Assembly: GCF_003013695.1 (NCBI RefSeq)
Contig: NZ_CP027792.1
Coordinates: forward strand, 2,252,501-2,316,500
DNA from: Pulveribacter suum
GTDB taxonomy: Bacteria > Pseudomonadota > Gammaproteobacteria > Burkholderiales > Burkholderiaceae_C
Reading direction: 5' to 3'
DNA length: 64,000 nt
The translations under genes were made by a program, and so were the position numbers. Below, in pieces: positions 19,203 through 29,133 of this stretch. Numbering within the stretch: position 1 is the first letter of the stretch; each line of letters opens with the position of its first letter. The notes under the pieces were generated by a model, which saw only the letters and a program-made list of their open reading frames with translations, searched no databases and was not told the DNA's origin.

Positions 19203-21197
19203 ATGTCCCTGCAACCCCACCTGCTTGAGCTGCTCTCGCCCGCACGCGATGCCGACATCGGCATCGAGGCCGTGAACCACGGCGCGGACGCCGTCTATAT
19301 CGGCGGCCCGGCCTTTGGCGCCCGCGCCACCGCCGGCAACGACCTGCGCGAGCTGGAGCGGCTGATCCGCCACGCGCACCGGTTCAACAGCCGCATCTTC
19401 ATCACCCTGAACACCATCCTGCGCGACGACGAACTGGAGGACGCCCGCACGATGGCCTGGCAGGTGTACGAGGCCGGGGCGGACGCGCTCATCATCCAGG
19501 ACATGGGCCTGCTGGAGCTGGACCTGCCGCCGCTGCAGCTGCACGCCAGCACGCAGACGGACATCCGCACGCCGGAGAAGGCGCGCTTTTTGCAGGATGC
19601 GGGCCTGTCGCAGATCGTGCTGGCGCGCGAGCTGGATTTGCAGCAGATTGCGGCGATCCGCGCTGCCACGGACCCCGAGCGCACCACCATCGAGTACTTC
19701 GTGCACGGCGCCCTGTGCGTGGCCTACTCGGGCCAGTGCTTCATCAGCCATGCCCACACCGGGCGCAGCGCCAACCGCGGCGACTGCAACCAGGCCTGCC
19801 GCCTGCCGTATGAGGTGCTGGACGGCCAGGGGCGCATCCTGGCGCATGAAAAGCACGTGCTGTCGATGAAGGACAACAACCAGAGCGACAACCTGCGCGC
19901 TCTGATCGACGCCGGCGTGCGCAGCCTCAAGATCGAGGGCCGCTACAAGGACCTGGGCTACGTGAAGAACATCACTGCCCACTACCGCAAGCTGCTGGAC
20001 GAGATCATCGAAGAACGCGAATGCGCGGGTGCGCCGCTGGCGCGGTCCTCGTCAGGGCGCACCACGTTCACCTTCACGCCCGACCCCGACCAGAACTTCA
20101 ACCGCGAGTTCACCGACTACTTCGTGAACGGCCGCAACCAGGATATCGGCGCCTTCGATACGCCCAAGACGCCCGGGCGCGCCATCGGCTGGGTCACCCA
20201 GATCGGGGAAAAATGGTTTGAACTGGAGGTCAGCGACCCCGCCACCGTGCTGCACAACGGCGACGGCCTGTGCTACTGGGACCTGCACAAGGAACTGGTG
20301 GGCGTGCATATCAACCGTGCGGAAAGCCTGAACGCGAAGAAGGGCCTGTGGCGCGTGTTTCCCAAAGACCCGATCGCCGGCTTCAAGGACCTGCGCAAGG
20401 GTCTGGAGATCAACCGCAACCGCGACATGGACTGGGTGCGCGCGCTGGACAAGAAGTCCAGCGACCGCCGCATCGGCCTGTGGGCGCAACTGTCGGAGAC
20501 GCCTGACGGCTTTGCCCTGACGCTGACCGACGAAGACGGCTTTGCCGGCCGCGCGGCCATCGCCCAGACGCACGAGCGCGCCACCGACCCGGCCCGGGCC
20601 GAGGCAACGCTGCGCGAGCAGCTGGGGCGCTTCGGCGCCACGCTGTTCGCCGCGCACGACATCAGCCTGCAGCTGTCGCAGCCCTGGTTCGTGCCTGCCT
20701 CGGCCCTGAACCTGCTGCGACGCGATGCGCTGGCGCAGCTGGAGGCGGCCCGCGCCGCCGGCTTCGTGCGCCTGCCGCGCGCGGCCCCGGTCGAACCGCC
20801 CGCGCCCTTCCCCGAAGACACGCTGACGTATCTGGCCAACGTCTTCAACCACAAGGCGCACGACTTCTATATCAGACACGGCGTCAAGGTCATTGACGCC
20901 GCCTACGAATCGAAAGAGGAGGAAGGCGAGGTCAGCCTGATGATCACCAAGCACTGCGTGCGCTTTTCCATGAGCCTGTGCCCCAAGCAGGCCAAGGGCG
21001 TGATCGGCGTGAAGGGCACCATCAAGGCCGAACCGCTGCAGCTCATCAACGGCAAGGAAAAGCTGACCCTGCGCTTTGACTGCAAGCCCTGCGAGATGCA
21101 CGTGGTGGGCAAGATGAAGAAGTCGGTGCTGAACCAGCATGCGCGGCAGATGGCGGAGCAGCCGATGCAGTTCTACCGGACGCGGCCGGTGGCCTGA
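19203..21197 (+). CDS. rlhA: U32 family protein RlhA (23S rRNA C2501 hydroxylation)
   Basis: This 664-residue U32 peptidase-like protein is close in length and segment order to E. coli YdcP/RlhA, needed for 5-hydroxycytidine at 23S rRNA position 2501. Matching blocks are LELLSPARDADIGIEA, LHASTQTDIRT, the Cys-bearing VAYSGQCFISH and RGDCNQACRLPYE, SLKIEGRYKD, and the C-terminal DUF3656-type part (FDCKPCEMHVVGKMK). The conserved cysteines (CVAYSGQC, GDCNQAC, LCPKQ, CKPCEMH) may hold an Fe-S cluster. It stands alone, with a -10-like box close to the ATG. Confidence 0.9.
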   Translation: MSLQPHLLELLSPARDADIGIEAVNHGADAVYIGGPAFGARATAGNDLRELERLIRHAHRFNSRIFITLNTILRDDELEDARTMAWQVYEAGADALIIQDMGLLELDLPPLQLHASTQTDIRTPEKARFLQDAGLSQIVLARELDLQQIAAIRAATDPERTTIEYFVHGALCVAYSGQCFISHAHTGRSANRGDCNQACRLPYEVLDGQGRILAHEKHVLSMKDNNQSDNLRALIDAGVRSLKIEGRYKDLGYVKNITAHYRKLLDEIIEERECAGAPLARSSSGRTTFTFTPDPDQNFNREFTDYFVNGRNQDIGAFDTPKTPGRAIGWVTQIGEKWFELEVSDPATVLHNGDGLCYWDLHKELVGVHINRAESLNAKKGLWRVFPKDPIAGFKDLRKGLEINRNRDMDWVRALDKKSSDRRIGLWAQLSETPDGFALTLTDEDGFAGRAAIAQTHERATDPARAEATLREQLGRFGATLFAAHDISLQLSQPWFVPASALNLLRRDALAQLEAARAAGFVRLPRAAPVEPPAPFPEDTLTYLANVFNHKAHDFYIRHGVKVIDAAYESKEEEGEVSLMITKHCVRFSMSLCPKQAKGVIGVKGTIKAEPLQLINGKEKLTLRFDCKPCEMHVVGKMKKSVLNQHARQMAEQPMQFYRTRPVA

Positions 21198-21283
21198 AAA
21201 GCGTCACTGGCGCGGGAAAGCCGCAGGCCGTCGGCGGGCAGCATTGCCGCACAATGTTCGCCCCTCGCTTGCAGGAAGCTGCC

Positions 21284-22285
<1,002 letters not shown>

Positions 22286-22296
22286 AAATCCACTTC

Positions 22297-22947
22297 ATGC
22301 CCCGCCGCCTGCCCCCCACCAAAGAGCAATCCGCCCTGCTGCCGCCCTTCCCCACCCTGGCGCCGGCGCGCATCCATGTCCCCGCCACGGCTGAGGAATT
22401 CGCCGCCGCACGCGCCGCGCTGCGGGGCGTGCGGGTGTTGGGCTTTGACACCGAGAGCCGGCCCCTGTTCACCGCTGGCGCGCACGACGCCGGCCCTGAT
22501 CTGGTGCAGCTGGCCACGCCGCACGATGCCTGGCTCCTGCAGCTGCGCCAGCCCGATGCGCTGCAGCTGGCGCGCGAGGTGCTGGCCGATGCGCGCATCG
22601 CCAAGGTGGGCTTCGGGCTGGACAACGACCTGCGCAGCCTGCCGGCGCGGCTGGGCACCGACCCGGCCGGCCTGCAAGACCTGGACCGCGTCTTCGCCCG
22701 CCACGGCTTCGGGCGCAATACGGGCGTGCGCGCGGCCGTGGCGCTGGTGCTGGGCCAGCAGCTGTCCAAGTCCAAGAAGACGTCCACCTCCAACTGGTCC
22801 ATGCGCACCCTAACCCCCGGCCAGGTCCGCTACGCCGCCGCCGACGCGCACGCCCCCGCCGTGCTGTGGCAGGCCCTGCCCGCGTGGGAGGCCGCGCAGC
22901 CGCCCCTGCCCCCTGCCCGCGCACCCCGGCCGCCACGCGCCGCATAA
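22297..22947 (+). CDS. 3'-5' exonuclease, DEDDy (RNase D-like) family
   Basis: This 216-residue protein has a single DnaQ-like exonuclease domain: ExoI VLGFDTESRP (DxE), ExoII GFGLDNDLRSL, and ExoIII YAAADAHAPAVL (Tyr-x3-Asp, DEDDy type). It lacks the HRDC domains of RNase D, so it resembles the short stand-alone 3'-5' exonucleases of proteobacteria. It acts on 3' ends of RNA or DNA; the substrate is unknown. Probably co-transcribed with the upstream Fic gene. A 9-base-pair hairpin follows the stop. Confidence 0.85.
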   Translation: MPRRLPPTKEQSALLPPFPTLAPARIHVPATAEEFAAARAALRGVRVLGFDTESRPLFTAGAHDAGPDLVQLATPHDAWLLQLRQPDALQLAREVLADARIAKVGFGLDNDLRSLPARLGTDPAGLQDLDRVFARHGFGRNTGVRAAVALVLGQQLSKSKKTSTSNWSMRTLTPGQVRYAAADAHAPAVLWQALPAWEAAQPPLPPARAPRPPRAA

Positions 22948-22954
22948 GCACATA

Positions 22955-22988
22955 GCCAGCCCGTCGTTTCCGCCCCGCGCGGGCTGGC
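22955..22988 (+). terminator. 9-bp hairpin after the exonuclease gene
   Basis: Perfect arms GCCAGCCCG and CGGGCTGGC surround a 16-base loop. There is no T-run, so it is a weak terminator candidate. It ends one base before a GACAAT -10-like box (22990-22995) for metY and could equally be an operator. Confidence 0.4.
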
Positions 22989-23035
22989 CGACAATCGCTG
23001 CTTCCCTGCCACACATCCTTTTGCGGAGACCCTCG

Positions 23036-24322
23036 ATGCGCATCGAAACCCTGGCCGTGCATGCCGGCTACTCGCCCGACCCGACCACCAAGTCCGTGGC
23101 GGTGCCCATCTACCAGACGGTGGCCTACGCCTTCGACAGCGCGCAGCACGGCGCCGACCTGTTCGACCTGAAGGTGCCGGGCAACATCTACACGCGCATC
23201 ATGAATCCGACCACCGACGTGCTGGAAAAGCGCGTCGCGGCGCTGGAAGGCGGCATCGGCGCGGTGGCGGTGGCCTCGGGCATGGCGGCGGTCACTTATT
23301 CCATCCAGGCGATTGCCGAGGCCGGCGACAACATCGTCAGCGCCAGCACGCTCTATGGCGGCACCTACAACCTGTTCGCCCACACCTTCCCCCAGCAGGG
23401 CATCGAAGTGCGCTTTGCCGACCCGCGCGACCCGGCCAGCTTCGCCGCGCTGATCGACGAGCGCACCAAGGCAGTGTTTTGCGAATCCATCGGCAACCCG
23501 CTGGGCAACGTGACCGACATCCGCGCCCTGGCCGACGTGGCGCACGCCCACGGCCTGCCTTTGATCGTGGACAACACGGTGGCCAGCCCCTACCTGCTGC
23601 GCCCCATCGAGCACGGCGCCGACATCGTGGTGCACGCGCTGACCAAGTACCTGAACGGCCACGGCAACAGCATCGGCGGCGCCATCGTCGATAGCGGCAA
23701 GTTCCCCTGGGCCCAGCACAAGGCGCGCTTCAAGCGCCTGAACGAGCCCGACGTGAGCTACCACGGCGTGGTCTATACCGAGGCGCTGGGCCCGGCCGCC
23801 TACATCGGCCGCGTGCGCGTGGTGCCGCTGCGCAACATGGGCGCCGCCCTGTCGCCGCACAACGCGTTCCTCACGCTGCAGGGCATCGAGACGCTGCCGC
23901 TGCGCATGGACCGCATCTGCGAGAACGCGCAAAAGATCGCCGAGGCGCTGCAAAAACACCCCAAGGTGGAATGGGTGCGCTACGCCGGATTAAGCGACCA
24001 CCCCGACCACGCGCTGGTGCAGCGCCAGTCGGGCGGCAAGGCCTCCGGCATCCTGTCGTTCAGCCTGAAGACCGCTGCCGGCGAGGACGCCCGCGCCGCC
24101 GGTGCGCGCTTCCTGGACGCGCTGCAGCTGTTCCTGCGCCTGGTGAACATCGGCGACGCCAAGTCGCTGGCCACGCACCCGGCCTCGACCACGCACCGCC
24201 AGCTGGACGCGGACGAGCTGGCCAAGGCGGGCGTGACGGAAGGCATGGTGCGCCTGTCCATCGGCATCGAGCACATCGACGACCTGCTGGCCGACCTGCA
24301 CCAGGCGCTGGACGCGGTCTGA
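23036..24322 (+). CDS. metY: O-acetylhomoserine sulfhydrylase (aminocarboxypropyltransferase)
   Basis: This 428-residue PLP enzyme of the Cys/Met family makes homocysteine from O-acetylhomoserine and sulfide. The long length, the N-terminus IETLAVHAGYSPDPTTKSVA and IYQTVAYAFDSAQHGADLF mark the MetY branch rather than cystathionine gamma-synthase. The PLP lysine is K204 in VHALTKYLNGHG. ATG 23036 is chosen over an upstream GTG/ATG in the same frame because it aligns with the family and follows a GCGGAG Shine-Dalgarno sequence. With metC in the same window, both direct sulfhydrylation and transsulfuration seem possible. Confidence 0.93.
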   Translation: MRIETLAVHAGYSPDPTTKSVAVPIYQTVAYAFDSAQHGADLFDLKVPGNIYTRIMNPTTDVLEKRVAALEGGIGAVAVASGMAAVTYSIQAIAEAGDNIVSASTLYGGTYNLFAHTFPQQGIEVRFADPRDPASFAALIDERTKAVFCESIGNPLGNVTDIRALADVAHAHGLPLIVDNTVASPYLLRPIEHGADIVVHALTKYLNGHGNSIGGAIVDSGKFPWAQHKARFKRLNEPDVSYHGVVYTEALGPAAYIGRVRVVPLRNMGAALSPHNAFLTLQGIETLPLRMDRICENAQKIAEALQKHPKVEWVRYAGLSDHPDHALVQRQSGGKASGILSFSLKTAAGEDARAAGARFLDALQLFLRLVNIGDAKSLATHPASTTHRQLDADELAKAGVTEGMVRLSIGIEHIDDLLADLHQALDAV

Positions 24323-24395
24323 CCGCTGCACCCTGCCGGCCACGCCGCCGCAAACCGAGCGCCCTGCGGAGCGCCTTTTTGTGCCATTTCGGCCT

Positions 24396-24442
24396 TCAGC
24401 GCTTGCTGGACCAGCACGAGCAGCTATCAACTCGATAGCAAA
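24396..24442 (-). repeat. Dispersed palindromic repeat, intergenic copy
   Basis: TTCAGCGCTTGCTGGACCAG continues to GCAGCTATCAA. It lies between the convergent metY and outer-membrane factor genes. Confidence 0.65.
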
Positions 24443-25891
24443 TCAATCGCCGGCTGCATCCCACGGCGCCACCCAGCCGCCGCCCAGCGCCTGGATCAGC
24501 GCCACCGCGGCCTGCTGGCGCTGTAGCTGCAGCTGCATGACCGAACGGCGCGCGTTCAGCGACGTGGTCTGCGCTGTCAACACCGCCGTAAAGGCCGAGA
24601 TGCCGGCGCGGTAGCTGTTGAGCGTGCGCTCCTCGGCGGCGGTCGCCGCGTCGGCCGCGGCGCTGGCGTGCGCGATCTGCTCGTCCAGGGCCAGCAGCGC
24701 GGTCAGTTGGTCTTCCACCTCGCCCACGGCGGTCAGCACGCTCTGGCGGTAGCTGGCCGTGGCCAGCTGGTGCGCGGCCACGGCCTGATCCACGGCGGCG
24801 GCGCGCGCGCCGGCGTCAAACAGCGTCTGCGCCAACGCGGCGCCCAGCGACCAGGTGAGCGTGGGGGCCGACAGCAGCTGCGCCAGATCGAGCGCCGTGC
24901 CGCCCGCGCCAGCGCTCAGGTTCAGCTGCGGCAGCCACGCGGCGCGGGCCACGCCGATGTTGGCATTGGCAGCAGCCACGGCGCGCTCGGCGGCGGCCAC
25001 GTCAGGGCGGCGCAGCAGCAGCTGCGAGGGCAGCTCAGGAGGAAGAGCCGGCGCCGTGCGCACCCAGCGCGCCTCGTGCAGCGCGAAGTTGGACGGCACC
25101 TCGCCCACCAGCAGGGCGATGGCGTGCTCATAGGTGTCGCGGCTGCGCTGCAGCCCGGCGCGGGTGGACAGGGCCGACTCCAGCGTGCTTTGCGCCTGCA
25201 GCACATCGGTGCGGGCGACGATGCCGGCGTCGTAGTTGTTCTGCGTGATGGTCAGCGCGCGGCGGTAGCCCTCGATGATGCCCTCGAGCAGCGCTCCCTC
25301 GGCCTCGGCCTCGCGCAGCGCAAACCACGCCTGGGCCAGGCTGCCCTGGGCCGACAGGCGGGCGGCGGCCAGGTTGGCCTGGCTGGCCTGCAGGCTGGCC
25401 TCCTGGCCCTGCACACCGGCGGCCAGCCGGCCCCACAGGTCGGGCGCCCAGCTGGCCGTCAGGCCCAGCGACGCCGCGCCGCGCGCCGGCTGGCCGCTGC
25501 GCTGGGTGGACAGCTGCGCGCCCACCGTGGGCCACTGCGCGGCTTCGGCCAGGCGCAGCAGGGCCTGCGCCTGGGCCACGCGGGCCACGGCGGCGGCCAG
25601 GTTCTGGTTGCCGATCTCCACGCGCGGCATCAGCGCGTCCAGGCCCTCATCGCCGAACAGCGTCCACCAGCGGCCTTCGTGCCAGGCGCGGTAGTCGGCG
25701 GTGCTGACCCAGCCCTCGGGCGCCTGCCCGCGCCAGGCCGGGCCGATGTCCACGGCCGGCGCCTGGTGCGGCGGCGTGACGCTGCACGCGCCCAGCAGCA
25801 GGGCCAGCGCCAGGCTGGCGCCTATAGGTAAAAAGCGGCTCCAGCCCTTGCCAGGCAAGCGTGGGTAGCTATCAAAACAGGAATGGTTCAT
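24443..25891 (-). CDS. RND efflux outer-membrane factor lipoprotein (NodT/OprM family)
   Basis: This 482-residue TolC-type channel protein is the last gene of the efflux operon. It has two OEP repeats (about 60-260 and 270-475). The lipobox LLLGAC ends at Cys36. The first 18-20 residues (SCFDSYPRLPGKGWSRF) are encoded by a copy of the dispersed repeat, giving an unusually long positively charged start before the signal peptide core. ATG 25891 overlaps the pump gene stop (ATGA), so coupling is likely. It should form the outer-membrane exit duct for the two RND pumps. Confidence 0.9.
   Translation of the reverse strand: MNHSCFDSYPRLPGKGWSRFLPIGASLALALLLGACSVTPPHQAPAVDIGPAWRGQAPEGWVSTADYRAWHEGRWWTLFGDEGLDALMPRVEIGNQNLAAAVARVAQAQALLRLAEAAQWPTVGAQLSTQRSGQPARGAASLGLTASWAPDLWGRLAAGVQGQEASLQASQANLAAARLSAQGSLAQAWFALREAEAEGALLEGIIEGYRRALTITQNNYDAGIVARTDVLQAQSTLESALSTRAGLQRSRDTYEHAIALLVGEVPSNFALHEARWVRTAPALPPELPSQLLLRRPDVAAAERAVAAANANIGVARAAWLPQLNLSAGAGGTALDLAQLLSAPTLTWSLGAALAQTLFDAGARAAAVDQAVAAHQLATASYRQSVLTAVGEVEDQLTALLALDEQIAHASAAADAATAAEERTLNSYRAGISAFTAVLTAQTTSLNARRSVMQLQLQRQQAAVALIQALGGGWVAPWDAAGD
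25838..25880 (-). repeat. Dispersed repeat inside the outer-membrane factor coding region
   Basis: GGCTCCAGCCCTTGCCAGGC runs into AAGCGTGGGTAGCTATCAAA. It encodes most of the first 18 residues of the lipoprotein. Confidence 0.65.
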
Positions 25892-28800
25892 CTTGCCTCC
25901 GCCCGCGCCACGCCGGGGTTGCCCTCTGCGCTGGGTGCGCGGCGTGGGCGGCGGCGCAGCCGGTCCAGCAGCACATAGACCACCGGCGTGGTCAGCAGCG
26001 TCAGCAGCTGGCTGGCGACCAGCCCGCCGACGATGGTCACGCCCAGGGGCTGGCGCAGCTCGGCGCCCTGGCCGAAGCCGATGGCCAGGGGCAGTGCGCC
26101 CAGGCCGGCGGCCAGGGTGGTCATCAGGATGGGGCGAAAGCGCATCAGGCAGGCCTCGCGCACGGCGGCCGTGGCGTCCAGCCCGCGCGTGCGCTCGGCG
26201 GCCAGGGCAAAGTCGATGATCAGGATGGCGTTCTTCTTCACGATGCCGATCAGCAGGAACACCCCTATCAGCGCCATGATGGAAAACTCCATCTTCAGGG
26301 CCAGGAGCGCCAGCACCGCGCCAAAGCCGGCGCTGGGCAGCGTGGTCAGCACCGTGATGGGGTGGATCAGGCTCTCGTACAGGATGCCCAGCACGATGTA
26401 GATGACCACGATGGCCGCCACGATCAGCAGGCCCTGCTGCGCCTCGGTTTGCTGCGCGGCAGCCGCGGCGCCGGCAAACGCGCCGCGCACGTTGTTGGGC
26501 ATACCAATGGCGTCCACCGCCTCCAGCACGGCCTGGCGGCCCTCTTCCAGTGCCACGCCGTCGGCCAGGTTGAACGACAGCGTGCTGGACAGCTCGCCCC
26601 CGTCGTGCATCACGCCGGTGGGCACGGCCCGCTCGCCCACGTGGGCCAGGGCCGACAGCGGCACCATCGACGCTGGTACCACCGACAGCGGCTGGCCGGT
26701 GGAGGCGTTGCGCTGGCCCGGGTTGGCCGATGCGCCGCCGGTGCCGGCCGCGCTGGCCGCGCGCGTGGCCGGCACCCACACGTCCTGCAGCGCCAGGGGC
26801 GACTGGGTGTATTGCGGCGCCCATTCCATGACCACGCTGTACTGGTTCAGGTCGCTGTACATGGTGGCCACCTGGCGCTGGCCGAAGGCGTTGTACAGGG
26901 CGGCGTCGATGGCCTGGGCCGTCACGCCCAGGCTGGCCGCGCGGGCGCGGTCGATCTGCAGATAGGTCTCCACGCCGTTGTCGCTCTGGTCGTCGTCCAC
27001 GTCGGTCAGGCGCTCGTCGGCCTTCAGGCGCGCGGCCAGCTTGAGCGTCCACTCCTTGAGGTCGGCGACGTTGTCGGCCTTCAGCGCGAACTGGTAGGTG
27101 GCGTTGCTGCTGCGCCCGCCCACGCGCAGCTCCTGCACCGGGTTCAGGAACACGCGCAGGCCGGTGATGGCCGACAGCTGCGGGCGCAGCCGGTTGATGA
27201 CGGCGCGCGTGCCCTCGCCCTGGGGCCGCTCGCGCGCGCCTTTCAGCGCTGCCGACAGAAAGCCGCCGCTGTTGCCGCTCGCAAAAGCCACCACCGTGCC
27301 TACCGACGGGTCGGCGCGGATGATGTCCACGGCCTGCTGCAGCTTGTCGGCCATGGCGCTGGACGAGATGCTCTGGTCGGCGCGCAGGCCGCCCATCATC
27401 TGGCCGCTGTCTTGCTCGGGAAAGAACCCCTTGGGGATGGAGGCGAACAGGTAGCCGTTCAGCCCCACCACCACGGCCAGCACCAGCACCACCAGCCAGG
27501 GCGATGCCAGCGCGCCATCCAGGGCGCGGGCATAGCCCCCCAGCAGGCCGCGCTCGGCCGCGCGCGCCCCGCCGGCCAGGGTGCGCCGCAGCCGGCCCAT
27601 GGCGCTGGCGCGCACCGGCGCCGCGGCGGCATCACCCGCACGGACGCGCGGCAGCAGCAGCGCGCACAGCATCGGCGTGGTGGTCAGCGAGATGACCAGC
27701 GAAATCATCACCGCGGCCGACAGCGTGACGGCGAATTCGCGGAACAGCCGCCCCGGCTGACCGCCCATGAACAGCAGCGGGATGAACACCGCGATCAGCG
27801 AGACGCTGATGGTCAGCACGGTAAAGCCGACCTCGCGCGCGCCCTCCAGCGCCGCGCGGCGCCGCTCCCAGCCCTGCTCCAGGTGCCGGGTGATGTTCTC
27901 GATCACCACGATGGCGTCGTCCACCACGAAGCCGGTGGCCACGGTGAGGGCCATCAGCGTCAGGTTGTTCAGCGAATAGCCCAGCGCGTACATGACGGCG
28001 AAGGTGCCCAGCAGCGACACCACCGTGGCCACCGCCGGAATGACGGCCGCGCGCAGCGTGCGCAAGAACAGCCCGACCACGGCCACCACCAGCAGCACGG
28101 CGATCACCAGCGTGATCTCCACCTCCTGCACCGAGGCGCGCACCGAGCCCGTGCGGTCGATGGCCACGTCCAGCGCGATGTCCGGCGGCAGCTGGGCGCG
28201 CAGCTGCGGCAGCAGCTCTTGAATAGCGTCGGCGGTGGCGATCAGGTTGGCGTCTGGCTGCTGGGTGATGTTGACGACGATGGCCGGCTGGCCGTTGAAC
28301 ATGCCGCGCGTGCGCGTGTCCTGCACGCTGTCGCTCACGCGGGCCAGCTGCGACAGGCGCACCTCGTGGCCGCCGCGCATGGCGACGATGAGGTCGCGGT
28401 AGTCGGCCGCGCGCAGGCCCGGCGCGGGGGTCAGCACCTGCAGCGCGCGGCCGTCCGCCTCGCCGCCCAGCTCGACCACGCCCTTGGGCCGGTTGGCGTT
28501 GCCCGCCTGCAGCGCAGCGCGCACGTCATCGCCGCTGATGCCCAGCTGGGCCAGTGCGAAGGGGTTGAGCTCCACCCGCACGGCCGGCTGCGAGCCCCCG
28601 CCCAGCGTCACGTCGCCCACGCCCGGTACCTGCAGCAGGCGCTGGCTGACGATGTTGCTGACCGCGTCGTAGATCTGCCCGGGCGAGCGCGTCTGGGAGG
28701 TCAGCGCCAGGATCAAAAACGGCTGCGCGGCCGGGTTGGCCTTGCGGTACGTGGGGTTGGCGCGCAGGTTGGCCGGCAGGTCGATGCGCGCGGCGTTGAT

Positions 28801-29133
28801 GGCCGCCTGCACGTCGCGCGCGGCGCTGTCGATGTTGCGGTTCAGGTCGAACTGCAGCACCACGCGCGAGCTGCCGGTGCTGCTGAAGCTGGTCATCTCG
28901 TTCACGCCGGAGATCGAGCCGAGCGTGCGCTCCAGCGGCGTGGCCACGGTGCGCGCCATGTCGGCGGGACTGGCGCCGGGCATGCTGGCCGACACGAAGA
29001 TGACGGGAAAATCCACCGCCGGCAGCCGCGCCACCGGCAGCAGAAAGTAGGCGCCAATGCCCGCCAGCGCCAGGCCGATGGTCAGCAGCACGGTGGCGAT
29101 CGGCCGCGCAATGAAGGGGCGCGAGAGGTTCAC
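25888..29133 (-). CDS. mdtC: RND efflux pump subunit, MdtC-like
   Basis: This 1081-residue inner-membrane RND transporter has 12 membrane helices and two large periplasmic porter loops. It exports drugs, bile salts or metabolites by proton antiport. The proton-relay aspartates lie in TGFVVDDAIVVIENI. The start MNLSRPFIARPIATVLL and the order after another RND gene fit MdtC, which works as a heterotrimer with MdtB. Translation starts at GTG 29133, overlapping the stop of the first pump gene (GTGA). A Gly/Ala/Arg-rich cytoplasmic loop near 490-520 is longer than in E. coli MdtC. Confidence 0.9.
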   Translation of the reverse strand: MNLSRPFIARPIATVLLTIGLALAGIGAYFLLPVARLPAVDFPVIFVSASMPGASPADMARTVATPLERTLGSISGVNEMTSFSSTGSSRVVLQFDLNRNIDSAARDVQAAINAARIDLPANLRANPTYRKANPAAQPFLILALTSQTRSPGQIYDAVSNIVSQRLLQVPGVGDVTLGGGSQPAVRVELNPFALAQLGISGDDVRAALQAGNANRPKGVVELGGEADGRALQVLTPAPGLRAADYRDLIVAMRGGHEVRLSQLARVSDSVQDTRTRGMFNGQPAIVVNITQQPDANLIATADAIQELLPQLRAQLPPDIALDVAIDRTGSVRASVQEVEITLVIAVLLVVAVVGLFLRTLRAAVIPAVATVVSLLGTFAVMYALGYSLNNLTLMALTVATGFVVDDAIVVIENITRHLEQGWERRRAALEGAREVGFTVLTISVSLIAVFIPLLFMGGQPGRLFREFAVTLSAAVMISLVISLTTTPMLCALLLPRVRAGDAAAAPVRASAMGRLRRTLAGGARAAERGLLGGYARALDGALASPWLVVLVLAVVVGLNGYLFASIPKGFFPEQDSGQMMGGLRADQSISSSAMADKLQQAVDIIRADPSVGTVVAFASGNSGGFLSAALKGARERPQGEGTRAVINRLRPQLSAITGLRVFLNPVQELRVGGRSSNATYQFALKADNVADLKEWTLKLAARLKADERLTDVDDDQSDNGVETYLQIDRARAASLGVTAQAIDAALYNAFGQRQVATMYSDLNQYSVVMEWAPQYTQSPLALQDVWVPATRAASAAGTGGASANPGQRNASTGQPLSVVPASMVPLSALAHVGERAVPTGVMHDGGELSSTLSFNLADGVALEEGRQAVLEAVDAIGMPNNVRGAFAGAAAAAQQTEAQQGLLIVAAIVVIYIVLGILYESLIHPITVLTTLPSAGFGAVLALLALKMEFSIMALIGVFLLIGIVKKNAILIIDFALAAERTRGLDATAAVREACLMRFRPILMTTLAAGLGALPLAIGFGQGAELRQPLGVTIVGGLVASQLLTLLTTPVVYVLLDRLRRRPRRAPSAEGNPGVARAEAR

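Noticed and set aside
22955..22988. SAM or SAH riboswitch before metY
   Set aside because: Only a single hairpin is seen; the conserved cores of these riboswitches are not recognisable in the 88 bases available.
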